In this document: piece after piece, positions 19,167 through 27,702 of the stretch
Layout of the letters: each line of letters begins with the position of its first letter
Numbering within the stretch: the first letter of the stretch is position 1
Assembly: GCF_004341385.1 (NCBI RefSeq)
Contig: NZ_SLXE01000006.1
Coordinates: 42,935-106,934, forward strand
Length of the DNA stretch: 64,000 nt
Direction of reading: 5' to 3'
Origin: Uruburuella suis
GTDB lineage: Bacteria > Pseudomonadota > Gammaproteobacteria > Burkholderiales > Neisseriaceae
The notes under the pieces: model-generated
What the model was told of the DNA's origin: nothing
Databases searched by the model: none
Seen by the model: the letters and a program-made list of their open reading frames with translations, nothing else
Position numbers and translations under genes: made by a program

Positions 19167-19901
19167 ATGGCTGAAAAAATCACCATGTACCGTTTCAAAG
19201 TGTCGCTGATCGGCTTGCACGAGCAGCCGATCGGCAAGCTGCACCGCATTATCGATGTGGCCGGCAATGCGCCGTTTGTGGTTTTGCACGAGCTGATTTT
19301 CGAAGCTTTCGATCGCTTCGACCCGCATCTGTTTAAATTTATGCTCACCCGCAAAGAGGCCAAAGGTGGGCGTGCCCTATTTAATTGCCCCGAAGAAGTG
19401 GGCGATTTGGAATTTGCGCAGGATTTCGGCGATGAAGGGCGCACGGTGCATGATGTGTTTACCTACACGCTGGATGAAGCCGGCCTGAAAGAAAAAGACT
19501 TTATCTATTATTGGTTTGACTTCGGCGACGACTGGCTGCACCGGCTCAGGCTGGAAAAGATTTTCCAGATTAACGATGATGATGCCGAGAGTAAAGGTTG
19601 GTATGCCGAGATCGTCAAAAAAGTGGGCGACTCACCGCCGCAATACGATGAAGACAGCATGTGGGAAGGCGATAGCGAAGCGGCACAAAGCATGCGCAAA
19701 ATCGGCTTGCTGCTGGTGCTGGCCGACCCGCAAACCAACAGCCAGGTTAATTGGGGCGATTTGGTGGAAGAGGGTGTAGCCGATCTGCTGGTTGAAGAAG
19801 GCTGGGTGCTGCCCGGTAAAAAAAGCAGCGATGCCGTGGCCTTAACGGCCAAAGGGTTGAAAGAGGCGGCGAAAATCAAGCTGATGATCGGAGAGGATTA
19901 A
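19167..19901 (+). CDS. pRiA4b ORF-3-like protein
   Basis: 244 aa with an N-terminal domain of the plasmid pRiA4b ORF-3 family (MYRFKVSLIGLHEQPIGKLHRIIDV..., then DLEFAQDFGDEG, TYTLDEAGLKEKDFIYYWFDFGDDW). Such proteins are frequent in mobile elements and bacterial genomes but have no firm function. The C-terminal part (residues about 165-244) is acidic and not recognised. ATG 19167 has GGAAAG 8 bp upstream. It neighbours the AT-rich NTPase gene. Confidence 0.75.
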   Translation: MAEKITMYRFKVSLIGLHEQPIGKLHRIIDVAGNAPFVVLHELIFEAFDRFDPHLFKFMLTRKEAKGGRALFNCPEEVGDLEFAQDFGDEGRTVHDVFTYTLDEAGLKEKDFIYYWFDFGDDWLHRLRLEKIFQINDDDAESKGWYAEIVKKVGDSPPQYDEDSMWEGDSEAAQSMRKIGLLLVLADPQTNSQVNWGDLVEEGVADLLVEEGWVLPGKKSSDAVALTAKGLKEAAKIKLMIGED

Positions 19902-19918
19902 GGGTAGGGTGCAATAAA

Positions 19919-19950
19919 AGGCCGTCTGAAAGATTTCTTTCAGACGGCCT
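19919..19950. terminator. Inverted DUS pair
   Basis: Pair 18 bp after the pRiA4b-type gene, followed by GAGTTTTTT. Confidence 0.7.
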
Positions 19951-20068
19951 GAGTTTTTTATATGCGAAATTCACTGTTTGATGGGTGAGGTTATTTTAAA
20001 GCAAGTGTGGCACAGTTGTTTGGGTTGAGAGCAGGTTGCCGGCGGGAGGCTTAAACCCACCCGAAGAA

Positions 20069-20095
20069 CGCGTGTGTGCCATAGGCACGCACGCG
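20069..20095. repeat. Inverted repeat next to the AT-rich NTPase gene
   Basis: CGCGTGTGTGCC, ATA, GGCACGCACGCG: a 12-bp stem with one G-T pair, 38 bp downstream of the NTPase stop codon. Possible terminator or junction of the acquired segment. Confidence 0.5.
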
Positions 20096-20132
20096 GTTGG
20101 TGGGGTGATGCAGGCTACAGCTTGCTACGACT

Positions 20133-21641
20133 TTAACTGGATTGGAGTTCTAAATTATTAGCAATTGCATATTTTATTTTAGGGTCTACTACTTGATATA
20201 AAGAACCACCCTGTTTTTTTTCTGGAACTAACTTAATTAGGTTGATTCGTTCCATTCCTACAACATAGTTATTGGCAGAAGTGCCAGATGTTTTTGCGTC
20301 TTTGGATAATTGGTTTTTAGTAAATTTAAAATCGTCTTCCTTCAAATTATTTATTTGTATTAAATGATTAAAATACTTATAAATATCCATGCTGTCTTTC
20401 CTTGCATTTGATTTTTTAGGATAATATTCATAATAGTTAAATTCTTTAACGAAAGAGTCAATCCCTTCTGTAATTGCATTATCTGTTAATTTTGAGTTCG
20501 GGTTTATTTTAAACTGTTGTTTGAATATTTCATAAATTATTTTCCATAAATCTCGTGGGTTATTATTGGACATTTCTAGAATTAATTTTATTTTTTCATT
20601 AGTACAATCAAATAAATCAGATATCTTTGTTTTATTATTAGAGTATGATTCTAAACGTTTTTCTAGAATTGATTTCAACTGAGTTGTATCCCAGCTTAAT
20701 GTCTCAGTAGTTAATTTTTGAGTTCTAATCTCAGATTTAATGTGATTAAACGGAGGACTCCAAGTGAATAATAATGTGTATAAATTTACTTCATTAATTA
20801 ATAATCTATTGTCTTGAGCAATAGGTTTTATAAAAGTAGATATTTTTTCTATATCATTATCTAAACGATTATCTTCATCAATTTTATCTAGCACAAGATA
20901 TATATTTTTAAATTTTGATTTATTAATTAAAGTGCAAATTTCTTTTAAATCATCAAAGCTACTTCGTTGCGGGTCTTGTATAAATCCTGTATCAATTTCA
21001 TAATTTAATTTTTTAAAATACTCATTTGAAATTTCGGGAGGAGGTAATGCTGCAAAATGTCTAGAAACAGAATCAGATAAAATTTGAATAGCTGCTTTCA
21101 AGCCGTAGTTGAGAATACCTCTAAAAAAATTAAATGTATTAATACTATGTCGTTTAATAAAGTGATGCTGTATTTTTGCTATTTCTTCCGATAATTGTTT
21201 ATATGTAGAAGAAAGAGTATATTCATTCTTAAACCTAGATAGCTTTATTCTATCTACCTTGCTATAGTCCCACAATAAGGTAGAATTAGATACTAAATTA
21301 AAGAAAAAACTTGAGGAAATTTGCTTAATTAAAAATTTATATAAGTCATCAGATGTATAGTTAAGAGGTAGTGAAGCAAAATCTGTTATATAAATAACCA
21401 AATTTGCATCAGAAGATTTTAAGTTTTTAACTAATTTATAGCTTAGGGCAGTTTTTCCTGTTCCTCGCTCTCCCGAAACAATAGCTGATGAGGTTTTAAG
21501 CCCATTGACTATTATGGAGTAATTTATAGGTTCCACATAATATGAATCTAGTTGTTCTTTTTCTGCTTCAGCATTAGCTCGTTGAAAAGGAAATTCCTGA
21601 AAATTAAATTTTTTGTAATATTCTTCAAATGTAATTTGCAT
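20133..21641 (-). CDS. AT-rich P-loop NTPase with winged-helix-like C-terminus
   Basis: 502 aa. Walker A is SGERGTGKTALSY (about 57-67) and a Walker B-like strand is NIYLVLDKIDEDN. The C-terminal 100 residues (KFTKNQLSKDAKTSGTSANNYVVGMERINLIKLV) look like a winged helix. The layout recalls AAA/ORC-like or Sll1717-type ATPases, several of which occur in defence or mobile loci; I cannot assign a family firmly. Base composition is far more AT-rich than either neighbour and no DUS occurs in it, both signs of recent transfer. Its partner or function is unknown. Confidence 0.8.
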   Translation of the reverse strand: MQITFEEYYKKFNFQEFPFQRANAEAEKEQLDSYYVEPINYSIIVNGLKTSSAIVSGERGTGKTALSYKLVKNLKSSDANLVIYITDFASLPLNYTSDDLYKFLIKQISSSFFFNLVSNSTLLWDYSKVDRIKLSRFKNEYTLSSTYKQLSEEIAKIQHHFIKRHSINTFNFFRGILNYGLKAAIQILSDSVSRHFAALPPPEISNEYFKKLNYEIDTGFIQDPQRSSFDDLKEICTLINKSKFKNIYLVLDKIDEDNRLDNDIEKISTFIKPIAQDNRLLINEVNLYTLLFTWSPPFNHIKSEIRTQKLTTETLSWDTTQLKSILEKRLESYSNNKTKISDLFDCTNEKIKLILEMSNNNPRDLWKIIYEIFKQQFKINPNSKLTDNAITEGIDSFVKEFNYYEYYPKKSNARKDSMDIYKYFNHLIQINNLKEDDFKFTKNQLSKDAKTSGTSANNYVVGMERINLIKLVPEKKQGGSLYQVVDPKIKYAIANNLELQSS

Positions 21642-21696
21642 GATAACTTTCGTAGTATTGTGCTTTCGTATTAATTATTATTAAATACTGAATATT

Positions 21697-24516
21697 TTAA
21701 GTTTGTAATATTCCTTTCAAGTACTTCCCCGTATAACTTTTCTTACTCTTAACCACTTCCTCCGGCGTCCCCTTAGCAATAATCTTGCCGCCGCCATCGC
21801 CGCCCTCAGGCCCCAAGTCGACAATATAATCCGCTGTTTTAATCACATCAAGATTATGCTCAATAATCACAATCGAGTTGCCTTTGCCTTTCAGACGGCC
21901 TATCACTTCCAATAGCAATGCAATATCGGCAAAGTGCAGGCCGGTGGTGGGTTCGTCGAGGATATAGAGGGTGCGGCCGGTGTCGCGTTTGGAGAGCTCA
22001 AGCGCGAGTTTGACGCGTTGGGCTTCGCCGCCGGAGAGGGTGGTGGCGGATTGGCCGAGGCGGATATAGCCCAAGCCCACGTCCATCAGGGTTTGCAGTT
22101 TGCGGGCGACGGTGGGCACGGCGTCGAAGAATTCGCGGGCTTCTTCTACGGTGAGGTCGAGCACTTGGCTGATGTTTTTGCCTTTGAATTGCACTTCGAG
22201 CGTTTCGCGGTTGTAGCGTTTGCCGTGGCACACTTCGCAGGGCACATACACATCGGGCAGAAAGTGCATTTCCACTTTGATTACGCCGTCGCCCTGGCAG
22301 GCTTCACAGCGGCCGCCTTTGACGTTAAACGAGAAGCGGCCGACGCTGTAGCCGCGCTCGCGCGAGAGGGGCACGCCGGCGAAGAGTTCGCGGATGGGTG
22401 TGAACAGGCCGGTGTAGGTGGCGGGGTTGGAGCGGGGGGTGCGGCCGATGGGGGATTGGTCGACATTAATCACTTTGTCGAGCTGCTCGAGCCCGGTGAT
22501 GGCTTCATAAGGGGCGGGCTCTTCGCTGGCGCGGTTGAGCTCGCGGGCGGTGATTTTGGCCAGGGTGTCGTTGATGAGGGTGGATTTGCCGCTGCCGGAC
22601 ACGCCGGTGATGCAGGTAATCAGCCCCAATGGCAATTCGAGGGTGACGTTTTTAAGGTTGTTGCCGCGCGCGCCTTTGAGCACCAGCATGCGCTCGGGGT
22701 TGACGGGTGTGCGCACGGAGGGCACGGCGATGGCGGTTTTGCCGCTTAAGTATTGGCCGGTGATGGATTCGGCGCAGGCGGCCACTTTTTCGGGGGTGTC
22801 GGCAATCAGCACGTTGCCGCCGTGCTCGCCGGCGCCGGGGCCCATGTCGATGACGAAATCGGCTTCGCGGATGGCGTCTTCATCGTGTTCGACCACAATC
22901 ACGCTGTTGCCCAAATCGCGCAGGCGCTTGAGGGTGGCGAGCAGGCGGTCGTTGTCGCGCTGGTGCAGGCCGATGGAAGGCTCATCGAGCACATACATCA
23001 CGCCGGTGAGGCCGCTGCCGATTTGGCTGGCGAGGCGGATGCGCTGGGCTTCGCCGCCGGATAAGGTGTCGGCGCTGCGGCTTAAGTTGAGGTAATCGAG
23101 GCCGACGTTGATCAAAAATCCCAGCCGCTCGGTGATTTCTTTGAGGATTTTTTCGGCGATTTGCTTTTTGTTGCCTTCCAAATCGAGGTTTTCAAAAAAT
23201 TGGTGGCTGCGGGTGAGCGGCCAGGCGGAAATTTCGTGCAGCGGCTCTTTGCCCACATACACATAACGCGCTTCTTTGCGCAGGCGCGCGCCGCCGCATT
23301 GCGGGCAGGCGCGGTGGCTTTGGTATTGCGCCAATTCTTCGCGCACGGTGGGCGAATCGGTTTCGCGGTAGCGGCGCTCGAGGTTGGGCAAAATGCCTTC
23401 AAAAGCGTGTTCGCGGTTGAAGGTGGTGCCGCGCTCGGATAAATAGCGGAATTCAATCACTTCTTTGCCCGAGCCGTGCAGCACTACTTTTTGGATTTTT
23501 TCAGGTAGCCCTTCAAACGGCGCGTTCACATCGAAGCCGTAATGTTTGCCGAGCGACTGAATCATTTGAAAATAAAACTGGTTGCGTTTGTCCCAGCCTT
23601 TGATTGCGCCCGAAGCCAATGATAATTCGGGGTGCATCACCACGCGCTCGGGGTCGAAAAAATTCATGCTGCCCAAGCCGTCGCAAGTGGGGCAGGCGCC
23701 GACAGGGTTGTTAAACGAAAAGAGGCGCGGCTCCAGCTCTTGCAGGCTGTAAGAGCATACGGGGCAGGAAAAAGTGGCGGAAAACCAATGCTCTTCGCCG
23801 CTGTCCATTTCCATCGCCAGCGCGCGGTCGTTGCCGTGGCGCAGCGCGGTTTCAAAGCTTTCGGCCAAGCGCTGCTTGATGTCATCTTTCACTTTCACGC
23901 GGTCGATCACCACGTCGATATTGTGTTTGATGTTTTTTTCAAGCTTGGGCACTTCATCGAGCTGATACACTTCGCCGTCTACGCGCACGCGCGCAAAGCC
24001 TTGTGCCTGCAAGTCGGCAAACAAATCGGCAAATTCGCCTTTGCGCTCGCGCACGGCGGGGGCGAGTATCATCACGCGCGTGTCTTGCGGCAGCTTCAGC
24101 ACGGCATCCACCATTTGCGACACGGTTTGGCTGGTGAGCGGCAAATCGTGGTCGGGGCAATAAGGCGTGCCCACGCGGGCATATAAAAGGCGCAGATAAT
24201 CGTGGATTTCGGTAACCGTGCCCACGGTGGAGCGCGGGTTGTGGCTGGTGGATTTCTGCTCGATGGAAATGGCGGGCGAGAGGCCTTCGATTAAGTCGAC
24301 ATCGGGTTTGTCCATCATCTGCAAAAATTGGCGCGCATAGGCAGACAAGCTTTCCACATAGCGGCGCTGGCCTTCGGCATATAAGGTGTCGAACGCGAGC
24401 GAAGATTTGCCGCTGCCCGACAAGCCGGTGACCACCACGAGCTTGTGGCGGGGAATATCGAGGTCGATATTTTTCAGATTGTGGGTGCGTGCGCCGCGTA
24501 TTTTGATGGTGTCCAT
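21697..24516 (-). CDS. uvrA: Excinuclease ABC subunit A
   Basis: 939 aa. DNA-damage recognition ATPase of nucleotide excision repair. It has two ABC modules: Walker A GLSGSGKSS near residue 31 and GVSGSGKST in the second half, with signatures LSGGEAQRIRLA and LSGGEAQRVKLA, and zinc modules CPVC...CPTC and CEAC...CEVC. Start ATG 24516 (MDTIKIRGARTHNLKN) matches the family; the upstream in-frame extension is DUS sequence and is rejected. The last codons meet the AT-rich NTPase segment. Confidence 0.97.
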   Translation of the reverse strand: MDTIKIRGARTHNLKNIDLDIPRHKLVVVTGLSGSGKSSLAFDTLYAEGQRRYVESLSAYARQFLQMMDKPDVDLIEGLSPAISIEQKSTSHNPRSTVGTVTEIHDYLRLLYARVGTPYCPDHDLPLTSQTVSQMVDAVLKLPQDTRVMILAPAVRERKGEFADLFADLQAQGFARVRVDGEVYQLDEVPKLEKNIKHNIDVVIDRVKVKDDIKQRLAESFETALRHGNDRALAMEMDSGEEHWFSATFSCPVCSYSLQELEPRLFSFNNPVGACPTCDGLGSMNFFDPERVVMHPELSLASGAIKGWDKRNQFYFQMIQSLGKHYGFDVNAPFEGLPEKIQKVVLHGSGKEVIEFRYLSERGTTFNREHAFEGILPNLERRYRETDSPTVREELAQYQSHRACPQCGGARLRKEARYVYVGKEPLHEISAWPLTRSHQFFENLDLEGNKKQIAEKILKEITERLGFLINVGLDYLNLSRSADTLSGGEAQRIRLASQIGSGLTGVMYVLDEPSIGLHQRDNDRLLATLKRLRDLGNSVIVVEHDEDAIREADFVIDMGPGAGEHGGNVLIADTPEKVAACAESITGQYLSGKTAIAVPSVRTPVNPERMLVLKGARGNNLKNVTLELPLGLITCITGVSGSGKSTLINDTLAKITARELNRASEEPAPYEAITGLEQLDKVINVDQSPIGRTPRSNPATYTGLFTPIRELFAGVPLSRERGYSVGRFSFNVKGGRCEACQGDGVIKVEMHFLPDVYVPCEVCHGKRYNRETLEVQFKGKNISQVLDLTVEEAREFFDAVPTVARKLQTLMDVGLGYIRLGQSATTLSGGEAQRVKLALELSKRDTGRTLYILDEPTTGLHFADIALLLEVIGRLKGKGNSIVIIEHNLDVIKTADYIVDLGPEGGDGGGKIIAKGTPEEVVKSKKSYTGKYLKGILQT

Positions 24517-24685
24517 GGTGTGAGGCCGTCTGAAAGCGAATTGAACATTATAGCATTTTTGCGTGGGCAAATAGGGTTTCAGACGGCCTGCTTGATTCAG
24601 CCGCACCTTTATTTCTGCGCTGCATCAAGCACAATGGCGTGCAAATAAATTATAATTAATTTTTACCTTATTTAACTGGCCGGCC

Positions 24686-26395
24686 ATGAAATTCACCACC
24701 CGCTTCCGCCCCAAGCTGTTTGAGCTGGGCAAGGGCTATAGCAAAGAGCGCTTTTTCAAAGATTTGGGCGCGGGGCTTACGGTGGCGGTGGTGGCGCTGC
24801 CGCTGGCGATGGCGTTTGCGATTGCTTCGGGGCTGAAGCCGGAAGCGGGCTTGTTTACCGCCATTATCGCAGGCTTGCTGATTTCGCTTTTCAGCGGCTC
24901 GCGCGTGCAGATCGGCGGGCCCGCCGGCGCGTTTATCGTGATTGTGTATGGCATTGTGGAGCAATACGGCGTGGGCGGGCTGCTGCTGGCCACGTTTATG
25001 TCGGGCGTGATGCTGTGGATGATGGGCTTTTTGCGCATGGGCATATTGATTAAATTTATTCCCGTGGCGGTGATTATCGGCTTTACCAACGGCATTGCGG
25101 TGCTGATCGGCTTATCGCAGATTAAAGATTTTTTCGGCTTGCAGATAGAGGGCAAAATGCCGGCGGAATTTTTCGCGCTGCTGCAAACCTTGTGGCAGGC
25201 GCTGCCCACGTGGAACGGCCAGGCTTTGGGCGTGGCTTTATTGTCGCTGGTGATTATTGTCGGCTGGCAGTGGCGCATGAAAAAAACGGCGCAGTTGAGC
25301 GAAAAAGCCGGCCTGCTGCCGCGCATGTCGGGCTCGCTGGCGCTGATACCCGGCTCGATTGTGGCGCTGGTGGCGGCCACGCTGGCGGTGCAGTTTTTCG
25401 GGCTGAATGTGGAAACCATCGGCAGCAAGTTTAACGGTATTCCACAAGGCTTGCCCGAATTCACCGTGCCCACCTATAGCTGGGAAGCGGTGAAAGGTTT
25501 GTTTTTACCGGCTTTGACGCTGGCGCTTTTGGGCGCGATTGAGTCGCTTTTGTGCGCGCGCGTGGCCGACAGCATGATACGCGACAAACACGATTCCAAT
25601 CAGGAATTGCTGGCGCAGGGCTTTGCCAATATGGTGGTGCCTTTCTTCGGTGGCATGCCGGCCACCGGCACCATCGCCCGCACGGTAACCAACATCAAAA
25701 ACGGCGGCAACAGCCCGGTGGCCGGCATTGTGCACGCGCTCGCCTTGCTGGTGGTGGTGCTGGTGGCGGCACCTTTGGCGCAATATATTCCGCTGGCGGC
25801 TTTATCGGCGATTTTGATGTTTGTGGCGTGGAATATGGGCGAATGGCGCGAATTGGTGCGCTTGCGCACTTTCCGTCTGCCTTATCGGGTGATTTTGCTA
25901 TCGGTGTTTGTGCTCACGGTAGTGGTGGATTTAACCGTGGCGGTGGAGGTGGGCATTTTCTTTGCCTGCTTTATCTTTATTTATCGGATTTCCAGCCTTT
26001 CCACCGCCGAGCCTGCGCAATTGCCCGATAATTTCGCCAGCAACGGCGTGGCGGTGTATAAGCTTACCGGCGCGCTCTTTTTCGGCGCGGTGCAGTTTAT
26101 CGAAAGCTTGCTCGTGAATGTGCCCGAGCGGGCGCTGGTGCTGGATTTTTCCAGCGTGATTTATATTGATTCATCGGGCGAAGAATCGCTGGAAGAATTG
26201 CTTGAGCTTTATCAGGAAAAAGGCATTCCGATTTTGGTTTACGGCCTGCGCCAGCAGCCGCGCGATTTGCTGCTGCGCACTCGCTGGCTGCCGCGTTTGG
26301 GCGGGCAGCATGTGTTTGGCGATATGGAAAGCCTGCGCCGCTATCTGGAAAAACTCGATAAGCGCGGTATTGAAAAAAATGCCGGCGCAAGGTAG
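24686..26395 (+). CDS. SulP-family anion transporter with STAS domain
   Basis: 569 aa. It has an N-terminal hydrophobic domain of 10-14 helices (residues about 25-420) with the SulP segment LTVAVVALPLAMAFAIASG and GMPATGTIARTVTNIKNGG. A cytoplasmic STAS domain follows (about 440-550) with VLDFSSVIYIDSSGEESLEELL. The family imports sulfate, bicarbonate or dicarboxylates; the substrate cannot be read from sequence. It is divergent from uvrA. The akr gene follows 48 bp later. Confidence 0.9.
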   Translation: MKFTTRFRPKLFELGKGYSKERFFKDLGAGLTVAVVALPLAMAFAIASGLKPEAGLFTAIIAGLLISLFSGSRVQIGGPAGAFIVIVYGIVEQYGVGGLLLATFMSGVMLWMMGFLRMGILIKFIPVAVIIGFTNGIAVLIGLSQIKDFFGLQIEGKMPAEFFALLQTLWQALPTWNGQALGVALLSLVIIVGWQWRMKKTAQLSEKAGLLPRMSGSLALIPGSIVALVAATLAVQFFGLNVETIGSKFNGIPQGLPEFTVPTYSWEAVKGLFLPALTLALLGAIESLLCARVADSMIRDKHDSNQELLAQGFANMVVPFFGGMPATGTIARTVTNIKNGGNSPVAGIVHALALLVVVLVAAPLAQYIPLAALSAILMFVAWNMGEWRELVRLRTFRLPYRVILLSVFVLTVVVDLTVAVEVGIFFACFIFIYRISSLSTAEPAQLPDNFASNGVAVYKLTGALFFGAVQFIESLLVNVPERALVLDFSSVIYIDSSGEESLEELLELYQEKGIPILVYGLRQQPRDLLLRTRWLPRLGGQHVFGDMESLRRYLEKLDKRGIEKNAGAR

Positions 26396-26443
26396 GGTTG
26401 GCCTTGCTTCACTCAATACCACTCAACAAGAAAGGTGCTTGGC

Positions 26444-27286
26444 ATGAATATCGTTCACCCTGTGTTCACCCTCAACAGCGGCCAAGGCATGCCGGCCGTG
26501 GGCATGGGCACTTACAAGCTCAACGGCCGCGAGGGCGTGGCTTCGATGCTCGAGGGCATCACCAACGGCTACCGCCTGCTCGATTCGGCGTTTAATTATG
26601 AAAACGAAGGCAGCGTGGGCGCGGCGGTGCGCGAGTGCGGGCTGCCGCGCGGCGAATTGTTTGTTACCTCGAAGCTGCCCGGCCGCCATCAGCGCTATGC
26701 CGAAGCGGTGAGCACCATCGAAGAATCGCTCTACCGCACCGGCCTCGATTATCTCGATTTATACCTGATTCACTGGCCTAATCCGCGCCAAAATCTTTAT
26801 GTGGAAGCTTGGCAGGCGATGATAGAAGCGCAGCAAAAAGGCTTGCTGCGCTCGATTGGCGTGTGCAATTTTCTGCCCGAACACATCGAGCGGCTGATGG
26901 CCGAAACCGGCGTGTGTCCGGCGGTGAACCAAATCGAGCTACATCCTTTTTTTCCGCAAGATGAAGCACTGGCTTTCCACCGCCGCCACGGCATCGCCAC
27001 GCAGGCGTGGAGCCCGCTGGGACGCAAAAGCGATTTGCTGCAAAACCCGCTGATTGCCGACATCGGCGCGCGCTTGGGCAAATCGGTGGCGCAAGTGGTG
27101 TTGCGCTGGCAGCTGCAACACGGCGCGCTGCCGATACCGAAATCATCCAACAGCGAGCGCCAGCGACAGAATCTGGCGGTGTTTGATTTTGAATTGAGCG
27201 CCGACGATATGGCCGCCATCGCCACGCTGGCCAAGCCCGACGGCCGTTTGGCCGGGCAGGATCCGGCGGTGTATGAAGAGTTTTAA
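26444..27286 (+). CDS. Aldo/keto reductase
   Basis: 280 aa, 2,5-diketo-gluconate reductase-like AKR. The catalytic tetrad is visible in order: LLDSAFNYENE (Asp, Tyr), FVTSKLPG (Lys) and YLIHWPNP (His). The NADPH-binding end IPKSSNSERQRQNL is present. It reduces aldehydes or ketones with NADPH; the physiological substrate is unknown. ATG 26444 follows AAGAAAGG. It probably shares a transcript with the SulP gene. Confidence 0.9.
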   Translation: MNIVHPVFTLNSGQGMPAVGMGTYKLNGREGVASMLEGITNGYRLLDSAFNYENEGSVGAAVRECGLPRGELFVTSKLPGRHQRYAEAVSTIEESLYRTGLDYLDLYLIHWPNPRQNLYVEAWQAMIEAQQKGLLRSIGVCNFLPEHIERLMAETGVCPAVNQIELHPFFPQDEALAFHRRHGIATQAWSPLGRKSDLLQNPLIADIGARLGKSVAQVVLRWQLQHGALPIPKSSNSERQRQNLAVFDFELSADDMAAIATLAKPDGRLAGQDPAVYEEF

Positions 27287-27299
27287 CGATAAAGGCTCA

Positions 27300-27352
27300 A
27301 GGCCGTCTGAAATCAAGCTGCACAGTCAGCAAGCTTTTCAGACGGCCTTTTT
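27300..27352 (+). terminator. Inverted DUS pair behind the aldo/keto reductase
   Basis: About 13-bp arms around a 25-base loop, followed by TTTTTT. A third DUS copy follows at once, at about 27352-27363. Confidence 0.7.
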
Positions 27353-27410
27353 TCAGACGGCCTCAAGCCTTTGCAAAACGCCCTTTTCATCGCTTGCGCG
27401 GGTGCGGCAG

Positions 27411-27449
27411 ATATAGTGAAATGCAGGAAAAAAGGACACAAAACTGCAT
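27411..27449. repeat. Copy of the about 40-bp dispersed repeat
   Basis: ATATAGTGAAATGCAGG to CACAAAACTGCAT; reverse-complement relative of 17162-17202. Confidence 0.65.
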
Positions 27450-27466
27450 ACTGCCACAGCATATTG

Positions 27467-27613
27467 ATTCGGCAATTAAATATTGAACATTTTCAGATGC
27501 CGGCAAACAAGCCTTTGGCTTGTTGCCCTCTCCCTAGCCCTCTCCCACGGGAGAGGGAACAGGTTTCTGCTGCGGGCAAGAGGATGTGAATATTCAATAA
27601 TTAGTTGCCGTAT
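27467..27613. mobile_element. MITE-like element with IS-type ends
   Basis: 147 bp bounded by 21-bp imperfect terminal inverted repeats (18 of 21 match): 27467-27487 and 27593-27613. The left end is identical over 21 bases to 63906-63926, the end of a putative IS. It encloses two internal hairpins at 27506-27524 and 27538-27557 and no gene. Confidence 0.65.
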
Positions 27614-27615
27614 CT

Positions 27616-27676
27616 ATAGGTTGGATTGATAAACCCAAGGTTTCAGACGGCTTGTGGATTTGTTGGGTTTGCAACC
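27616..27676. repeat. Diverged copy of the 69-bp repeat
   Basis: Reverse-orientation relative of 17084-17152 (shares GTGGATTTGTTGGGTTT and TTGATAAACCCAA). Here part of its interior has become a DUS. Confidence 0.65.
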
Positions 27677-27702
27677 GCCGTATTAATTTTAAGGGACACA
27701 GC

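Larger units (their letters stand above)
27364..27702. other. Repeat cluster upstream of the lipid operon
   Basis: No gene. Contains a small dispersed repeat (27411-27449), a 147-bp MITE-like element (27467-27613) and a diverged copy of the 69-bp repeat (27616-27676), ending at the AAGGGA ribosome-binding site of ynbD. Confidence 0.7.

Noticed and set aside
21934..22749. 271-codon plus-strand frame opposite uvrA
   Set aside because: Antisense shadow of a conserved gene; Gly/Ala/His-rich low-complexity product.
24517..24606. 30-codon N-terminal extension of uvrA
   Set aside because: It is written by DUS and promoter-region sequence; MDTIKIRG at 24516 is the family start.
27538..27557. CCCTCTCC/GGAGAGGG hairpin as a CRISPR-type repeat
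   Set aside because: Single hairpin inside the MITE-like element; no spacers or repeated units.
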